This document shows positions 11,716 through 24,642 of a DNA stretch of 64,000 bases, one piece after another. The DNA is from Trichuris trichiura (taxonomy: Eukaryota > Nematoda > Enoplea > Trichinellida > Trichuridae): positions 908,748 through 972,747 of the forward strand of contig JBAJFE010000039.1 in assembly GCA_037903355.1 (NCBI GenBank). Reading direction: 5' to 3'. The notes under the pieces are model-generated. The model ran no database searches, was not told the DNA's origin, and saw nothing but the letters and a program-made list of their open reading frames with translations. The first letter of the stretch is position 1; every line of letters starts with the position of its first letter. The translations under genes were made by a program, and so were the position numbers.

Positions 11716-13324
11716 GCATTTCTCAGACGGTAGAGTGACTAAGAGATAAGATCCCAATTAATTCGTCCCTTCGAACTTACAACGAGCAACAGTGATGCTA
11801 AACCCTTCACTGGTGTTGAAAATGGTGCTAAACTCTTCAATGGTAAACCCAAATAAATCTGTGCAGGTGAATCGCTGAAAACGTTCTGTTTTTGCATTGT
11901 AATCGCGCGAGACTCCTGACGTGCTGTGTATCTGTTGAAATGATTTTTTGCTATTTCAATGCATCATCAGGACGTCAGTAAAGCAGTGATTCGGGCGAAA
12001 TGGCAAAACGCAATGTAATCGCACTGTACTACTATCCTGAAAACAAATATCAATATGCAATTGCGTCTTCCGCGGTGGCAGCTGGTTATAACCGATTAAT
12101 GCGGGAAAGCAATCTCGGTGTTTTCCGGAAAAAATATTCGAAATGGAACAACAGTTTGGCAAAGTCGAGCCACCAAAGCCTTTTTCAATGGATTTTGTTT
12201 CGCTACCAGCTTATTCAGTAATTTAGAACTGCTCCCGCTTTAAGAAGCCGTTCCGAGTGTGATCTTCCGAACAAGCATTATTGTCTAAATCGCTTATTTC
12301 GATCTAAAGTTTTTTGCAACTTCCCCAAAATGCTCACGGGAAGCAAATACTGAAATCATTCGAAGGTTCTAACAGTGGCTTGCTGCAGCATTGCATTGGT
12401 AAGTCTCGCTGCTGCTGCGAGTAAGAAGTTGTGCCTTTAAATTTATTACGCTTTTTAGGCTTACAACGTGAGATAAGTGCGTCAGGAAAAATCTTGACTA
12501 GCACAGTACGCTGGAATTTGAAGTTCAGGTTCTAGAGTCGTGCTAGTTTAACATATTCCAACAACATTGTTCGCAGATATGTTCCAAAAAATTATGGGAA
12601 GACTTCCCGCACGTGAAAAGCGTATTTTTCTCTCTTAAAATGCGTACGCTTGTGATCTTTCCAAGCTTTGAACGACTTAAACGGCTTCAGCCCTTTATTT
12701 TGAAAGATCAATCAAGGAAGACTGTTAGAACATGCTGGCCTAAAAGTGGTCTTATTTTATTGTTGCCGATCTTTCGGTGAGGCTACAATTTACTAAATTT
12801 TCGAGTTTTTGTTGAAAGAGCTTTCAGCCAGGATAGAGTGAAACGTTTGGCACTGAGCAAATTAATGCCGCGAAAGTAAAGCCAGTTAACGGTGTATATA
12901 CCGTAGAGTTTTTCCTATAACAATAACTAGCTGTTGCCATTATTTTTACTCAGATGTATCGCTTGCGCGGGAGAACGGTATGTCCTTTCAACATTCTTCG
13001 TATACCGTTGTTTCTTACTTAGGCTGAAGAAAGTTGTGAATCTACATTTCAAATTGAACAAAAAAATTTAATTAGCCAAGAATAATTCGAGTTAGCGAAG
13101 AAAGACTTTGAATGCAGCTGGCTGGCTGGACAGATTCCAGAACGAAAATTTTGTGTCTTCATTAATGTCTGACAGGTTGTGCACATTCCACGGCTTTATG
13201 CATCCTTTGTGGCGGTTGGATACTTGTAACAGCTTTTGATGGATTGCTTGTCCGCCGAAACAAAATCTGTCGCACATTTTCCCGTTTGAAATAGATTTCT
13301 TCAATTAATTGGCACCGGCGGTGA

Positions 13325-15126
13325 TTACGTTGATTCGCGAGCATGCTTCTTCGAACCGGACGAAGAACAGACGGACCATACCACTACCGGACAAAGAAGC
13401 CGCCTGCATAGCGCAATAACTATAAGTGCTACTACTCCGTAGAAGGCGACTTCGAGACCCACGGCCAACGCTTCGGACCATCCATTGACACCTTTAACCC
13501 AGTTGGCTGGGTTCAAGTAGGACAAAAAATTGCTGGGCGAAAGCTGGTTGCAGTCGACGCAGTGTCCTTGCGCTTGCACCCATCCATGGGGCATCTCCAA
13601 CAGAGGTAGCGGTTCCGCGCTGTAGGATATCCATCGGCATTTTCGTAAATCCGCCTTTTCGTACGGATGCAGACATATCCATTTCGAAGAGTTCACGCTG
13701 GCCGGTACCCCAATAAGGATCGACACGTTCCTGATGCTCTCGCAACCTACGTAGCTGCTAAAGGCGAATTCCATTTTGTCTTCGACGTTCGAATCGAACA
13801 CCTCACCAATGAGCGTTCCTTTTGCTTTGAACATTGTGATGTTCAGGTAACGATTCGACTTTGAGTCCATTTGGACGACGCCTGTAAAATCACCCATCTC
13901 GGAACCATGGTAGTAGAGCGTGAAACTGGTTGTTTCATTAAAATTGATGGTCAGTTGAATGCCTGGTGATTCGTTCTGTTCAACGAGGACTTGTCTTGAC
14001 GTACCGCTTCGATCCACAAGTCGGATATTGCTGATCCATTTTTCGGATTTAGTCACGGGATGGCCTAGAAACACGGACTCTTGGTCGTTCTTGCTCTCCT
14101 CTTTCTTAACTGTCGACGCGTAAAAATCGACATTGTACGTTTCCGAGTATTCTTGCTGTTGGCAATTCGTGGTATGCAAAAAATGGCCTGCCTGAATTTT
14201 GATGCGTCCATTTCTGATGTCCCAACGTTGCTTGTCTTCTTGCCAGCGAAACCAGCCGATCTTATTGACGCTGTGCTCGTGAAAACGATTTATGGGCACT
14301 CCATGTCGGAGCGTCAAATCTTGGTCGCCAGTTTTGTAAAAGTACATACTTTCCTTGAGCTGCCAAGCAGCTCTGACGCCGCTAAGCTGTACTTGTATGG
14401 AATTCTTTTCTAATTCTATCCGTTGGGGTTGCGTTGTGATCGCCTTAAAATGAGCGGGCGTTATTCGCGTTTCTACTGATACTATACAACCTCGAATTGT
14501 TCCTCCTTGATAATTTCCCAATTGTGCTGCCGTTTGCTGAGCATGTAGTAACGGAATCTGGCTATGTTAAGCGGCTGACCAAGATATACGGCGTCAAAAC
14601 GCCAGTTGCGCAACGGTTTCACTGTTACTTCGCAACAAAGGTCCGCTTCTCCCGACAGCTGACAGCCAGTTGCGGGTTGATGAGCATGGTATGTTCTTAC
14701 GCAAAAAGCTTGTGACGAACTGCAATTCTTGTAACTGTATCCAACGGAACAGTGGTCGTCTCCTCCTGGGCAATCGCAAATGCAGTCGGACGACAATTGA
14801 GGTATACCGAAAATATATTGTTCCCGTATGGGATAAAGCTGATGCGCTTTCTCGTAATGTATTGCGTGCATTATAGTTGTGTTGTAGATATCTCTCGTGC
14901 TGCTATCATTGTTCGGTGTTGGCAATTCGGCTTCATCTACTTCAACGAAAAAACATGCCGTCTCGTCTAGGCCAAGCTGAACTTGAGCTGCCATTGTAAC
15001 ACTGACCGTAGCTGCATCTAAGTGTACAGATCGGATCTGGCCCGTTATCACACTTGTTCTTGTGCAGTGTGGAAGAGTCGAAACAACGGCGATCATGCAG
15101 GTGAGAACAACCAACAGCGTAACCAT
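13325..15126 (-). CDS. eff-1: EFF-1/AFF-1-type cell-cell fusogen (two exons)
   Basis: Cell-surface glycoprotein of the nematode fusogen (FF) family. These proteins merge plasma membranes of somatic cells and share a class II fusion fold with HAP2. Exon 1 is 15126-14491 and exon 2 is 14443-13325. The 47-nt intron (14490-14444, phase 0) joins QFE to AITT. The predicted protein is 584 residues, close to the known size of this family. Residues 1-17 are a signal peptide. Landmarks include the SDCICDCPGG motif (113-122), GYSYKNC, RTYHAHQPATGC (144-155), LCCEVTVKP (163-171), many paired cysteines, several N-x-S/T sites and a membrane-proximal cysteine pair (HCVDCNQL). A transmembrane helix spans about 537-557, with a short tail of about 25 residues. 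The tail is shorter than in C. elegans EFF-1, so an alternative 3' exon is possible. I cannot separate eff-1 from aff-1 without a tree. Confidence 0.85.
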
Positions 15127-18100
15127 TAGCTAGAAGTGAAATCCCATTATGCGATCGGTGTGCCGTTTTAATGAAAATGAGAAAGGGAGGGCGTCTGCCC
15201 TTGTAGAATGACCTCTTAAGGAACTTTCCCGTTAACCTCTTAGCCGCAAGGAAAAAGCACTTATCTAAGATAGCGTTTCTACGTGACCGTTAAATATGCG
15301 ATGTCAAGAGGTGTGGACAATGCGGCACACGCCAAGGTTACTTGTACAACTTACATTCATGACTCTGCCAAGGCTGTAGCAACTAAAACTTCCCTTCTTG
15401 ATGAGAGTGATATTATGGCTCGTTATTCGAGTGGTCGCAACGAGGCCTTTAGTTCTTCTGGTTTTGGCCTGTATCAGTCGCTTGAATTCTGCACGAGACC
15501 TTACAGAATAATGTGATTGATGAGCTCGGCGGTAGAAGAGAACTTCAGACTAACATGCGTTTATGTTTTGAAGTGGATAAGCTGGTAAAATAGGGACACG
15601 CGGTTGCATAAGAATAAGGGAGTTTGGATTCACGCGCGGCAACCCGTTTTTATAAATCTCCTGAGGGAATGTCCACGCGTGCTCAACTTTCCTACTTTTT
15701 CTGCTGCTTCTTTCTTAGATCACCAAACGTAGTTTAATTGGCCACCAATTTGACAGGGGCTATTGTGTGTCCATTCTAGTACAATCAAAAGAAAGGAAAA
15801 CGCATACCTATCAGTCAGTTGGTTGCCGCGCTTCTAGCGAAAGGCCTTAATGATTGATGTCGTCCATCTGTGGGATACTTGCGCAGACTAAGACGTAACC
15901 ATCCGGTAGGTGCAAGATGATGGTAACGGCAATGGTTTTATGAATGAACATAGCTTTGGTGGCTACTTCCGATTCGCTTCACAACAGCGCTACGGTTCAA
16001 TAACCATGAACTGTGCTGGCAAAATTGAGTACACAACAGTTGCGCATTTCCGGCTGCATCTCGCTTTCGGCTGGCAACAATAGTCTGCTTCGGAATGCTT
16101 GATTGTTGCCTTTCGGCGTTTGTTAATGTTCCGGAGGAAATAGGCGTTGGCGCTGATCCATTCCGTTGGTTAATGGGTCTCTCGTTGCCATTGACCGCAC
16201 GCGCTAGCGGCTTCGTCCTCTAATGGTCATTCGATTAATTCGACTATCACTGAATGAACTTCAATTTTCAAGTGAGGCCAGTTTCACGCGCACCTACCTC
16301 GAAACAAGGTTCGTATCGGTCATCGCCTGGCATCGTCGCAATGCCCCTTCAGTAACACAAGTATCTTTTTGATTAGCTGGTATCCAACGTTGCGACAATA
16401 TCGCTATCGCCAAAAGTGTTCTACAGTGCGCATCGATTACTGAAACGTAAAATTGCACAATAGTGCAAATGCTGCGCGGTTTTCAAATGGATCTCTTAAA
16501 ATTGAGCAGACTTTACCAACTCACGAAATCTGTTCCGTTAGAAGCATCAAATGGCCAGTAGTTTGTCCATCTTTATTGAGAGCGCCTACGGAAGAGCATA
16601 TAGCTGCAACTCCATAACGTTTATATACATAGGTTCTTACCGCGCGTCAATTCGTTTTTTCTTCGTCGCGCAAGGCGTCCTGCAACCTTGACCCTTTTCG
16701 CTTAGCTTACCATTTCTGTTGGAGTTTCGTGAGTAGTAGTAAATGCGTCAAGCTGTGTTTTGTTTACAGCATGTTAATTGCGAGCAGGTGTTGCTTGGGT
16801 ACTTCCATTCAGGCCTGCAGTTGTTTTTTCAATAAGAAGTCGCGTTTTCGCGGTTCAACTATTAATAAATAGTCGCGTAAAAGATGAGTAGCGCTAAGTA
16901 GATAATTCCATTAAAGTATTCTTTGAATTAGTGTCGTATCCGTAGCAGAGTTATTCAAATCATTAAAATATTATTAATAATACCTGTAAACGCTAAGAGG
17001 AAAGCATTGATGTCAGTCTTGTTCCTTCAGTTTGTTTCAGCGCATTGAGCGACCAAGTAATCATTGTTGGCTACTTGGGCTCTTTTGTTTATCCATTCTA
17101 GTATTTAATGTCCAAATAAAGCCAGCTTAATATATATGTTATTATGTTGTTGCAATTGTTGTTTAGCTTGCTTTCTTGGCATTTATCATCCTTTGACGAT
17201 TGGAAACGCAACTAATATATTTATTTTCCGCTTTTTTAGCATATGTGATTTTTAAATCTCTTCTGTGGCACTAGTTGCTACAGTGGCTGACCTAGTTTCT
17301 AAGCAAAATTGCCGTGCGCAGCAGTGATGATTTGCGCAGATTTGATTGTGCGGCTATGCTGCTTTTTTCCGTTCTTATTGTGCTTGGCTTTTCGCAATGA
17401 CATAGTTTATATTTTGATTGCTCGCTTGCGCTAGTATTAGGCCGTCTGCAATGGGAATACGATAAATAGAGAAAGCGCCAACGTCATGCCTACTAATGGG
17501 CGCACAGTGCATAACAATTTATCAACCCTTTAATTCCTCATTTGACGTTCAGTTTTTCAAGTCCAAAATGTCTTCTTTTTCTAGCTGGCAGCTATTCCTT
17601 CCGATTAGAACGTGTTGGCTTTTCTGTATTGGTTGGCCAGTGCTAAGAATTTTCTTTAGTCCACTTTTTGTCTTTTACAAATGAGCACAATTCAGTTTGT
17701 CCCTCAAGCGACCAATTAAATCGTCGACTGAGAAAAAAGCCTAAGATCCAGTTTTAGTTCAGTTCTCCGAAGCTGGCATGGAGAACTTTTTTTCCTGCGC
17801 ACCGTGCTGCTTTGTATTTTCTCCAACAATTGATCCTCTGTTTGCTGATTTGATCTGTTCTCGGTTTCACCACTGGAAGAATATAGCAGGTTTAAAAAAT
17901 AAATTTTGACGAGAGGGTTGACAACTTTCCTATCTGCGCGATATTTCTATTCAGCCCCAATGCAGCAGCCCTGTTTCGTTTTTGTCATTGCTGAAGGTCA
18001 CGAATGAAACATAGCAGTGCTAAGATAACTTTACTACTTTTCGTATGAATTGAGTTGTGGAAGATTCGTAGGTTTTCGTTACGATCTTCAGCTTACAGTG

Positions 18101-19207
18101 TGTCTAACATTAAGGTCAGCAGAAAGACATTTACCTTAACGCCGCTAAGGTTAACGAAGATGTGATAAACTATCAGTTGGACAATTGAAGTTCAATTCAA
18201 ATTTTTATAGCTTAGCCATAGTATTTTGCGTTTATTCTCTGTCTGAATTTTCCTTTCAACTCCATGTGATTTTTTTCGTTGTTTGCCTCACCTTGCTACA
18301 GTTTTGTTGGAAGGTTAATTCATACTCAAACTCCTTATTTGACGTCTCTCTCTCTCGACGAGTTTGCACAGCTAATAAATTAACTACAGCGGTTAGTTCG
18401 ACAGCTCTGTTTATCTCCAAGTGCAATAGGCAACATTTGTGCCACCACTCGCAATGTAGTAGTCTTACCATCTGCTACCACCGTTTTCTGGTTTTTTTTA
18501 AAAATATTATAAGGTAAATGGCTACCGAATTGTCAATATTTGATAAATATGTTTTTGCAATTAAACTTAACCAAACTGATTCAGTAGCCTGTGCGATCAT
18601 GTTTTGTTTTTCATTTGAGGCATCCTTTCGTGCTCAGTTTTTTGAATTCTTCACGAGCCGCGCTAAGAAACGAATTCATTTTTGTTTAAAAATACGGACT
18701 TTGCGGTGCCCATAGAGCTCCTTCGCTTTACGCTTTTTTGACAATCTGGGCGAAGAAATACCTTGTAAATTCTGGCTGCCGGTTGAATAATAACAGCTGC
18801 CGATACTTCGTAGTAAAATGTTTTATTATACGGTTAACCTGTTTATCTTTCAATTTAAACAACCAACTAAAGCTTTCAAGTTTCTCTGTCATCCGCCCTC
18901 AGCGGTGAAATCGATGAATGGGTTAACGCTATAATAAAGCATTTTGCAATGAAAATCTACGGCTTTGTTAAGAAAAGTTTTGTCCTTAGTGTAACTATTG
19001 ATGCTTTTGATAAGTCTTTAAAGACGTGTGCAAACTTTGCATGCATTTCGAGCAATATCCTTTAGGTTAGGCTAACCTTAGGTTCCGCATTGCTTAAGCG
19101 CTTTGCTGTTGTTGCATGCAAATCAACTTGGCAAAGGCTTTAATGGCGACTGTTGAAGTTGAGGCAATGAATTTAACGACTTTTTGGGGATACAGTTTCA
19201 GCTAACT
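15127..19207. other. Intergenic region, no gene seen
   Basis: The first few hundred bases upstream of the fusogen start would hold its promoter. The rest has frequent stops in all frames and no domain. Short open frames at 15283-15516 and 18185-18517 have no supporting splice structure or motif. Confidence 0.45.
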
Positions 19208-19639
19208 TTATTTGACTTTAAAATCCCGTAGAGTCCAAGTGGATTTCATTTCTTGTCGCAGCCATTCATTACTTGCTGAGTTTCGTAGGTTCATCAATCG
19301 CTGTATCAAGCAAATGCGGAACAAACTGCGGGCACCTGTTAACTTGTCAAAAAGGAATTCGCATTTCATTAATCGTAATAACTTTTTTCCTGTTTGTCCC
19401 ACTACGTATGCACGAAATGAACAAAGCAAGCTTATGAAATGTAGCGGAACTTACTTGTTGATAGGAACCCTAACTGAGAGGAAGGTAGAGACGACAAAAC
19501 ATAAGCATATGACTTGAACTGTTCGTATCCTCGAACGTATATTTTTTTCTCCATAGGCTTGTTCAAAAGAAAGAAATAGTCTTACATAAATGCGAACTGG
19601 TTTGTCGCTACTTTTTAGCTGCCACAAATCATCCGTCAT
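19208..19639 (-). CDS. Small three-exon protein, 88 residues, unknown
   Basis: Not recognised. Exons are 19639-19586 (phase 0), a 19-nt microexon 19473-19455, and 19401-19208. The introns are 112 and 53 nt, and all phases agree. The product starts MTDDLWQLKSSDKPVRIY and continues through a basic, hydrophobic stretch with LLRLMKCEFLF and SLFRICLIQRLMNLR, consistent with amphipathic helices. No signal peptide or zinc motif is visible. The stop codon overlaps an AATAAA (CAAATAAAG), so the 3' UTR would be very short. The fit of three exons in one frame is the main evidence. A chance assembly cannot be excluded for so short a protein. Confidence 0.45.
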
Positions 19640-22093
19640 TAATGTTTTTACTTGAAGACATGCAGTCTTGAAATTTTGTAGCTTTCAAAAGTAGCTTGTT
19701 TTCAAGTAGTCAACTTGCGCGACTATCTTTTCTTGTGATGTGGGAAGATTGATTGGATGACCTGTTAAAGAAATAGTAGCAAAACGCATTGGAATATTAA
19801 CATAAGCAACGAAAGTTGATTTATTATTGCCTAGTGGGGATATAATTGTTAATAGTATTTTTTGTTGTCTGTAGAGAGTGAATATTTGATTAATTTATTT
19901 ACTAGCGCGAAGCATCGACATTTTAAGAATTTTAAATTTGAGGTAAGTTAAGGTAGCATCGTTTTCCTGCTGTTAGCTTTTTTCTTAACATAAAGAGCGC
20001 AGATAGCTCGCTATATCGTCTTTGTATGCAGTTAGTTGTTTTTTATTAAGTAATTTCCGTTATTAGGCTACCTGCTAATTATTAACATTAATGGCGTAGG
20101 TTTTTTCAGTAGCACTATGCAATGCATGTGAGCGAAAAAAATCAAAGATTCATCTTGGATAAAAGTGTGCAAAATATTTTTGCCATGTAAACAGTAGCGG
20201 AGCATTGTACTTTTCTAAGTTATTGGTTATTATAGCGCGGGCACCTTATTGATCCTTACTGGGGTAACGGGTTGATGCAGTCTCAACCAAAGTTGTAATT
20301 TTTGGGCGCTATGCTTTCCTGAGCGTTTTTCAACTGAACGTTAACTTTATTAATCAAAATATGCACCACTGGAAAAAACACATTGTTTCTAAGTAGTGGG
20401 AGAGAATTTACGACGTTAAGGCAAAAATCTTCACTATGGGAATTCGGAAATTAGCGAGAAGTCATCTTCCAGCGATGACTTATCATGGTACTCTTACTCG
20501 GGCATATTTAATCCGAGAGTTCGGGAAAGTTCCGGTGAACGTGGTGGATGACGAAGGGTTTCCAACACTTGCAATTTCTTGTTTGTATGCGGCGGTCGTT
20601 GTCGTGGGAAAGCAAGCAGCGCTCGTTTTCAACTGGCTGAAGCAGGACAGATTTTTTGCAGTTTTTGGACATGGCAAGGAGTGTCTGCTATAATGCTTTT
20701 GCTAGGCTTGAAAAACCGATAGTTAACCACTCCCTTTGCAACCCTACGGATGCGAACACCAATTTCATTTGAAGATTCGGTTTAGGTAAAGCTCTTTGAG
20801 TTTTATACTTATCTAGCCACAGGGATCTGAGCTTGCCATTGTAGTAAAGACGCAACTTGTTATTGCATGTTATAACTCAGTCCAAAAAGGCATTTCCGCA
20901 AGACGCAGCAATAGATCGAGGCACGCATTGAGCCTCTTCTTTTTCAGCTTTCACGCTGAATCGATTTCGAAAGCTTTTTTACCTTCTCGATTTGGGTCAT
21001 ATGCCTGCAGTTCGTTTAGTTACGGACTCTCAGCCTGTCTGCTAATTTGCGTATTTGTCTGCTGTTCTACGGTTTCCTTTAAAACTTCGTCGTGTAATGA
21101 GGCCAATTGCTGGTCACCACGTTTTGGACGTATCTCCCTTCCCTGATGAAAGCTTCGAAACCAAAAATGTACCGGGCATTTCATAGAGACGCGTTAACCT
21201 TAAAACTTAACTAGACTGTGGCAAGCCCAAGCTGCTTTCAACCCGTGTTTGAATTTGTCACGTAAAATAGAATGAAAAAATGTGTTTTCCATGCGTAAAG
21301 GACAACAACTGCGTCACTCCTTGTAGTCCTCCTGAAAAACTTGCAATTTTGACTGCAACAAGCTAACGTTAAAGCAATAGCTTATTGCTGACTTGCTGCG
21401 ACCTTTCCGGAATTTGGGTTACTATGTTTTTAGGAATGACGCTCGGCAGTTTTGTAACGTGTGAATATTTTCCTTTTCCGAAAATTAAGTGGCCCACTGA
21501 AAAACGTCGCATTATGTTGCAATCATTGAGAAATAGATTCTTTAGAAGCGTCACCGACGGCATGAAGATTTTTTAAAATTAAAGCTTGTTTTTAATTTTT
21601 TTCCATATTAGCCTGCTCTCTGAGCTTATCTAAATCAAAAAGGCAAGCTGTTTGCTATGATCTTTTCTACACTTACTGAAGCCCTCGTGCGCTTCACCTT
21701 TTTTGGATTGTACGCTTTGAAGCGTTTGCTTCAAATTTAAGTGAAGATCTCGTGTAAAAGAACAGACATTTGGAAACATAACCCTTGCAGGCATGTTAAA
21801 GTGTTTTGCCTCTATTGTTTTGCTGGATAAAGTTTTTGGTGATAACTTTCAACTAGAAGCTTGGATGCAACTCTCTTCATTGCGTTTGCCAATATGGTAA
21901 ATATAGTTAACGGATGGAGGAACTAATGAATGCACAAGTTGTTAATGATGTTGAAATTGTTGGCAAGTGGCTGAACATGTAAATATCCAGCAAGGAAACG
22001 CCTCCGGCGATGAACCCGCGAAATGTCTTTGGTGGAGCGTTTCTCCTTTTTAGCTCAGTTTGCTGTTTTTGTTTAGTCGAGTCTGATTAAGTG
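19640..22093. other. Intergenic region with one weak open frame
   Basis: An 85-codon frame at 20436-20693 (+) begins MGIRKLARSHLPAMTYHG and has a hydrophobic middle (CLYAAVVVVG). It has no domain I know and no clear flanking splice sites. Otherwise I see only AT-rich DNA. Confidence 0.35.
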
Positions 22094-22436
22094 ATGACGG
22101 AAAATTCAAATACTGCCACTTCCGAGACGACTGAGCTTATGCGTCTCGTTAGCCGGTTAACGTATACGTAAGTTAGGCCGTTTGAAAAAGGAGGTTATGG
22201 AAATAGGTTCGCGGTTTGAAAAAAAGCTTTTCACGTGTTGTTTTGTCTCAACTGAAACGCATTGCACTGCCGGCAAGTTTCATGATGCTTTTTAGTCCAG
22301 CTTGCTGTTTGCTCTAGATGGCGCCGTTGATTCTTCTGTGAAAAAGGAAGTCATGTTGCGCCGAGGAGTAGACAGAGAAGCTTATTATCACTTTGCCGAC
22401 GAATTGCGTGGGCAGCAGAATGCTTTGTCACGCTGA
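22094..22436 (+). CDS. Small two-exon protein, 69 residues, unknown
   Basis: Not recognised. Exon 1 is 22094-22167, starting at ATG and ending in phase 2 at a GTAAGT donor. Exon 2 is 22301-22436, after a TTTAGTCCAG acceptor, and restores the same frame to a TGA. The 133-nt intron is longer than most here. The product is acidic and Ser/Thr-rich at its N-terminus, then reads LMRLVSRLTYT, LLFALDGAV and VDREAYYHFADELRGQQN, which looks like a short helical adaptor. It has no signal peptide. It converges with the minus-strand gene that ends at 22668. Confidence 0.45.
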
Positions 22437-22667
22437 ACCGGTGACCGCTAACATGTGAACTTTCCATGTCACGTTATTGCTTGCTTAAGTCTGTTTTTCA
22501 AGCGGTTCGCCTGAAGCAGGACCAATTTGCTTACCAACGATTGGTCAGTTCATTGGTTATAAGGTGCAGGCCTTTCGTAAATATAAACTCTTCTGGGGCG
22601 TGTGGAAGAATGAGTGCCATTGCCGCAGCGAAGAATGCTGCCATATTCCCGTATTTAATATCCATGT

Positions 22668-23283
22668 TTAACTTTGGTTTACATAACTGTTAACACCTTT
22701 CCCATCGGAAATAGGATTGTTAGAAGAGGCGCGAAAGAGCCGTTGTTCGGAAATGCACTCGTCTAGACGACGTTGGCCTATTGCAAAGCGGTTAAGTGTT
22801 GTTCTAAGGCCGTCTGCTTCTTGTACGCGTTGAACAGCGAAATGCGTAGGTATGGAAAATAAACAACTGTTCCCATTACTTCATCATCCATTCGCACGTT
22901 TACATTGATTTGCTTTTTATGTAAGAAGCTCAATGTGATTTTAAAAAAATCTGATCATTGGTTTCCTAAATCCCATAGACTGAGGATATGCTGTTAGCAT
23001 GACATTTGCGCTTTCAGTCACGAAATTCTTATCTAAATTTTCATTTTTGCATCAGTTAAAAACAAGCGATGTTTACGAATTGTTTCCCTCTCTGCGGGGG
23101 CATTAAGGCTTCGAAATTGCCATTCTCCATTGCCCAATTAATTTTACGCCTACAATCGACCCTCTCGGCGTCCGATACGGTTAGCCAAAGATCAGCGTTG
23201 CTATATATAGACATGACGGGAAGAAGTTGGCCATTCGGACAGAAATCTATTTCCCTTCTCGGCAATTCATTAGCAACGTTCAT
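22668..23283 (-). CDS. Partial minus-strand gene, unknown product
   Basis: Two stretches on this strand read as protein. The first starts with ATG at 23283 and runs to about 23077 (MNVANELPRREIDF, then LWLTVSDAERVDCRRKINW), followed by a GTAAAC donor. The last runs from an acceptor before 22866 to a TAA at 22668 (FAVQRVQEADGLRTTLNRF, RRLDECISEQRLF). The phases of these two pieces do not match directly, so at least one small exon between them is missing from my model. Bases near 23030-22965 are open and could supply it. No known domain was recognised. Confidence 0.4.
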
Positions 23284-24642
23284 TTTTAACTTCAGTTCTT
23301 TGATTGTACGTTTGTTTTTGTAAAATAAAATTGATCTTCTTCAAAGCAGCTCCAGTCAGACTTGCATAGCGAGCGAGCGCAGCGAAGTTGGACCTACCGC
23401 AGACGCGCTTTGGTTTTCAAAAGTGTTTTTTCTTCTTGATTCGCAGGCACCACCTATTTTTAAATTGTCTTCACTTCACTTATCCGTAAGCTTAATCCTT
23501 TGCTTATCGTCTTGAGAAGTGTACTAACCGTATTCCCGCGCTAACATTTTGGCTCATTCGATTGATCAATGCAAATTGCGTCCGACCTATCCGGAACTGA
23601 GTTTACTAATGTCCATCTTTTCAATTAGCAATAGTGAAATGATTGTTCAGATTGCTTAATGGAAGTGCAAAAGCCAACAGAACATGTATGGATGTGAGCA
23701 CTTGCAAGTGCATAACTTCTTTAGAACTACAGTCCGCCATTAACACATTTTTGCGGAGCGATGAAAGGGCAACTTTGACGACGCGCTTTAAACATCGGAT
23801 TGAAGTTGGATTTACAGCGGAAGAAACATGATTTGCGATGTTGGCACTGGTAGTTGAGACCGCGTTAGCTCGTAATGAGAAATTGCCAATGGCTGACATG
23901 ATCAAACTCGACGTAAGCGCATGTCTTTTTCACAGTATTGTGACGTCTGCAGTCACTTCAATTGGTATCACAGAAGTTGGAAGTGCTCAAAGCGGCAGTT
24001 ACGTCTTGAATGAGTATGTGAGTTGTTACGCATGTGCAAGCAAGAATGGAGTAGGCGATCAGCCACGGATGGAATTGCTTCTTTCCAATTGTTTCAACGC
24101 CTTGCGAACGCGTGTTGATACTTTATTCAACTGGTGAAAACCTTAGTCTTGGTAAAGGCTGAACAAAACTACTTTGAAATAAACAGATGCGCAAGCAAGT
24201 CAACTCGAAGCAATCTACAGTAAACAACGCCTACCGAGCGCAATAAAAAAAGCAGTTATCCTTAAAAACACGGAATCTGAAAATAAAAATAATTAAAGTT
24301 TTAAACGCAAAACGATAGTAGCGATGAGCATTTTGAACGAAGCGAGGCTGACGTCTTCGTCAAACGATTCTAGTAGCCGACGTGGTGGGCAATTTTACCT
24401 ACGTATACAGCAATCTAAAATGGGCTGATCTCTACTGAATGGCAACAGGAGCATTTACTGGATTGCAGCAGCAGTTGAACAGTTGCGAGGGAAAATCTCG
24501 AAGTTTAGTGTACCTGCTGATCTTTAAGTCATGTAAATAAACTACTGTAATATTACAATTCGTTCGCTTACGACGTTTGGGCTCGCGACGCTTAGTCCAA
24601 GCGGTCGTTCTAGTCAAGCAGCGCCTGCGTAGTCGAACGGTC
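23284..24642. other. Intergenic region, ambiguous open frames
   Basis: At about 23621-24137 both strands carry open frames near 95-99 codons (minus: 23621-23905, plus: 23838-24137). Neither has a motif or splice support, so I do not call a gene. The region just before 24643 should hold the promoter of the SFMBT homologue. Confidence 0.35.

Larger units (their letters stand above)
11256..13324. other. Intergenic region with repeat and gene-fragment debris
   Basis: It contains an eff-1-like gene fragment (about 11472-11556) and copy B of the dispersed repeat. Beyond that it is AT-rich DNA without a supported gene. Minus-strand frames at 13092-13344 follow the fusogen stop codon and could be 3' UTR or an alternative last exon. 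ATTAAA on the minus strand near 13070 is a possible polyadenylation signal for the fusogen gene. Confidence 0.45.
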
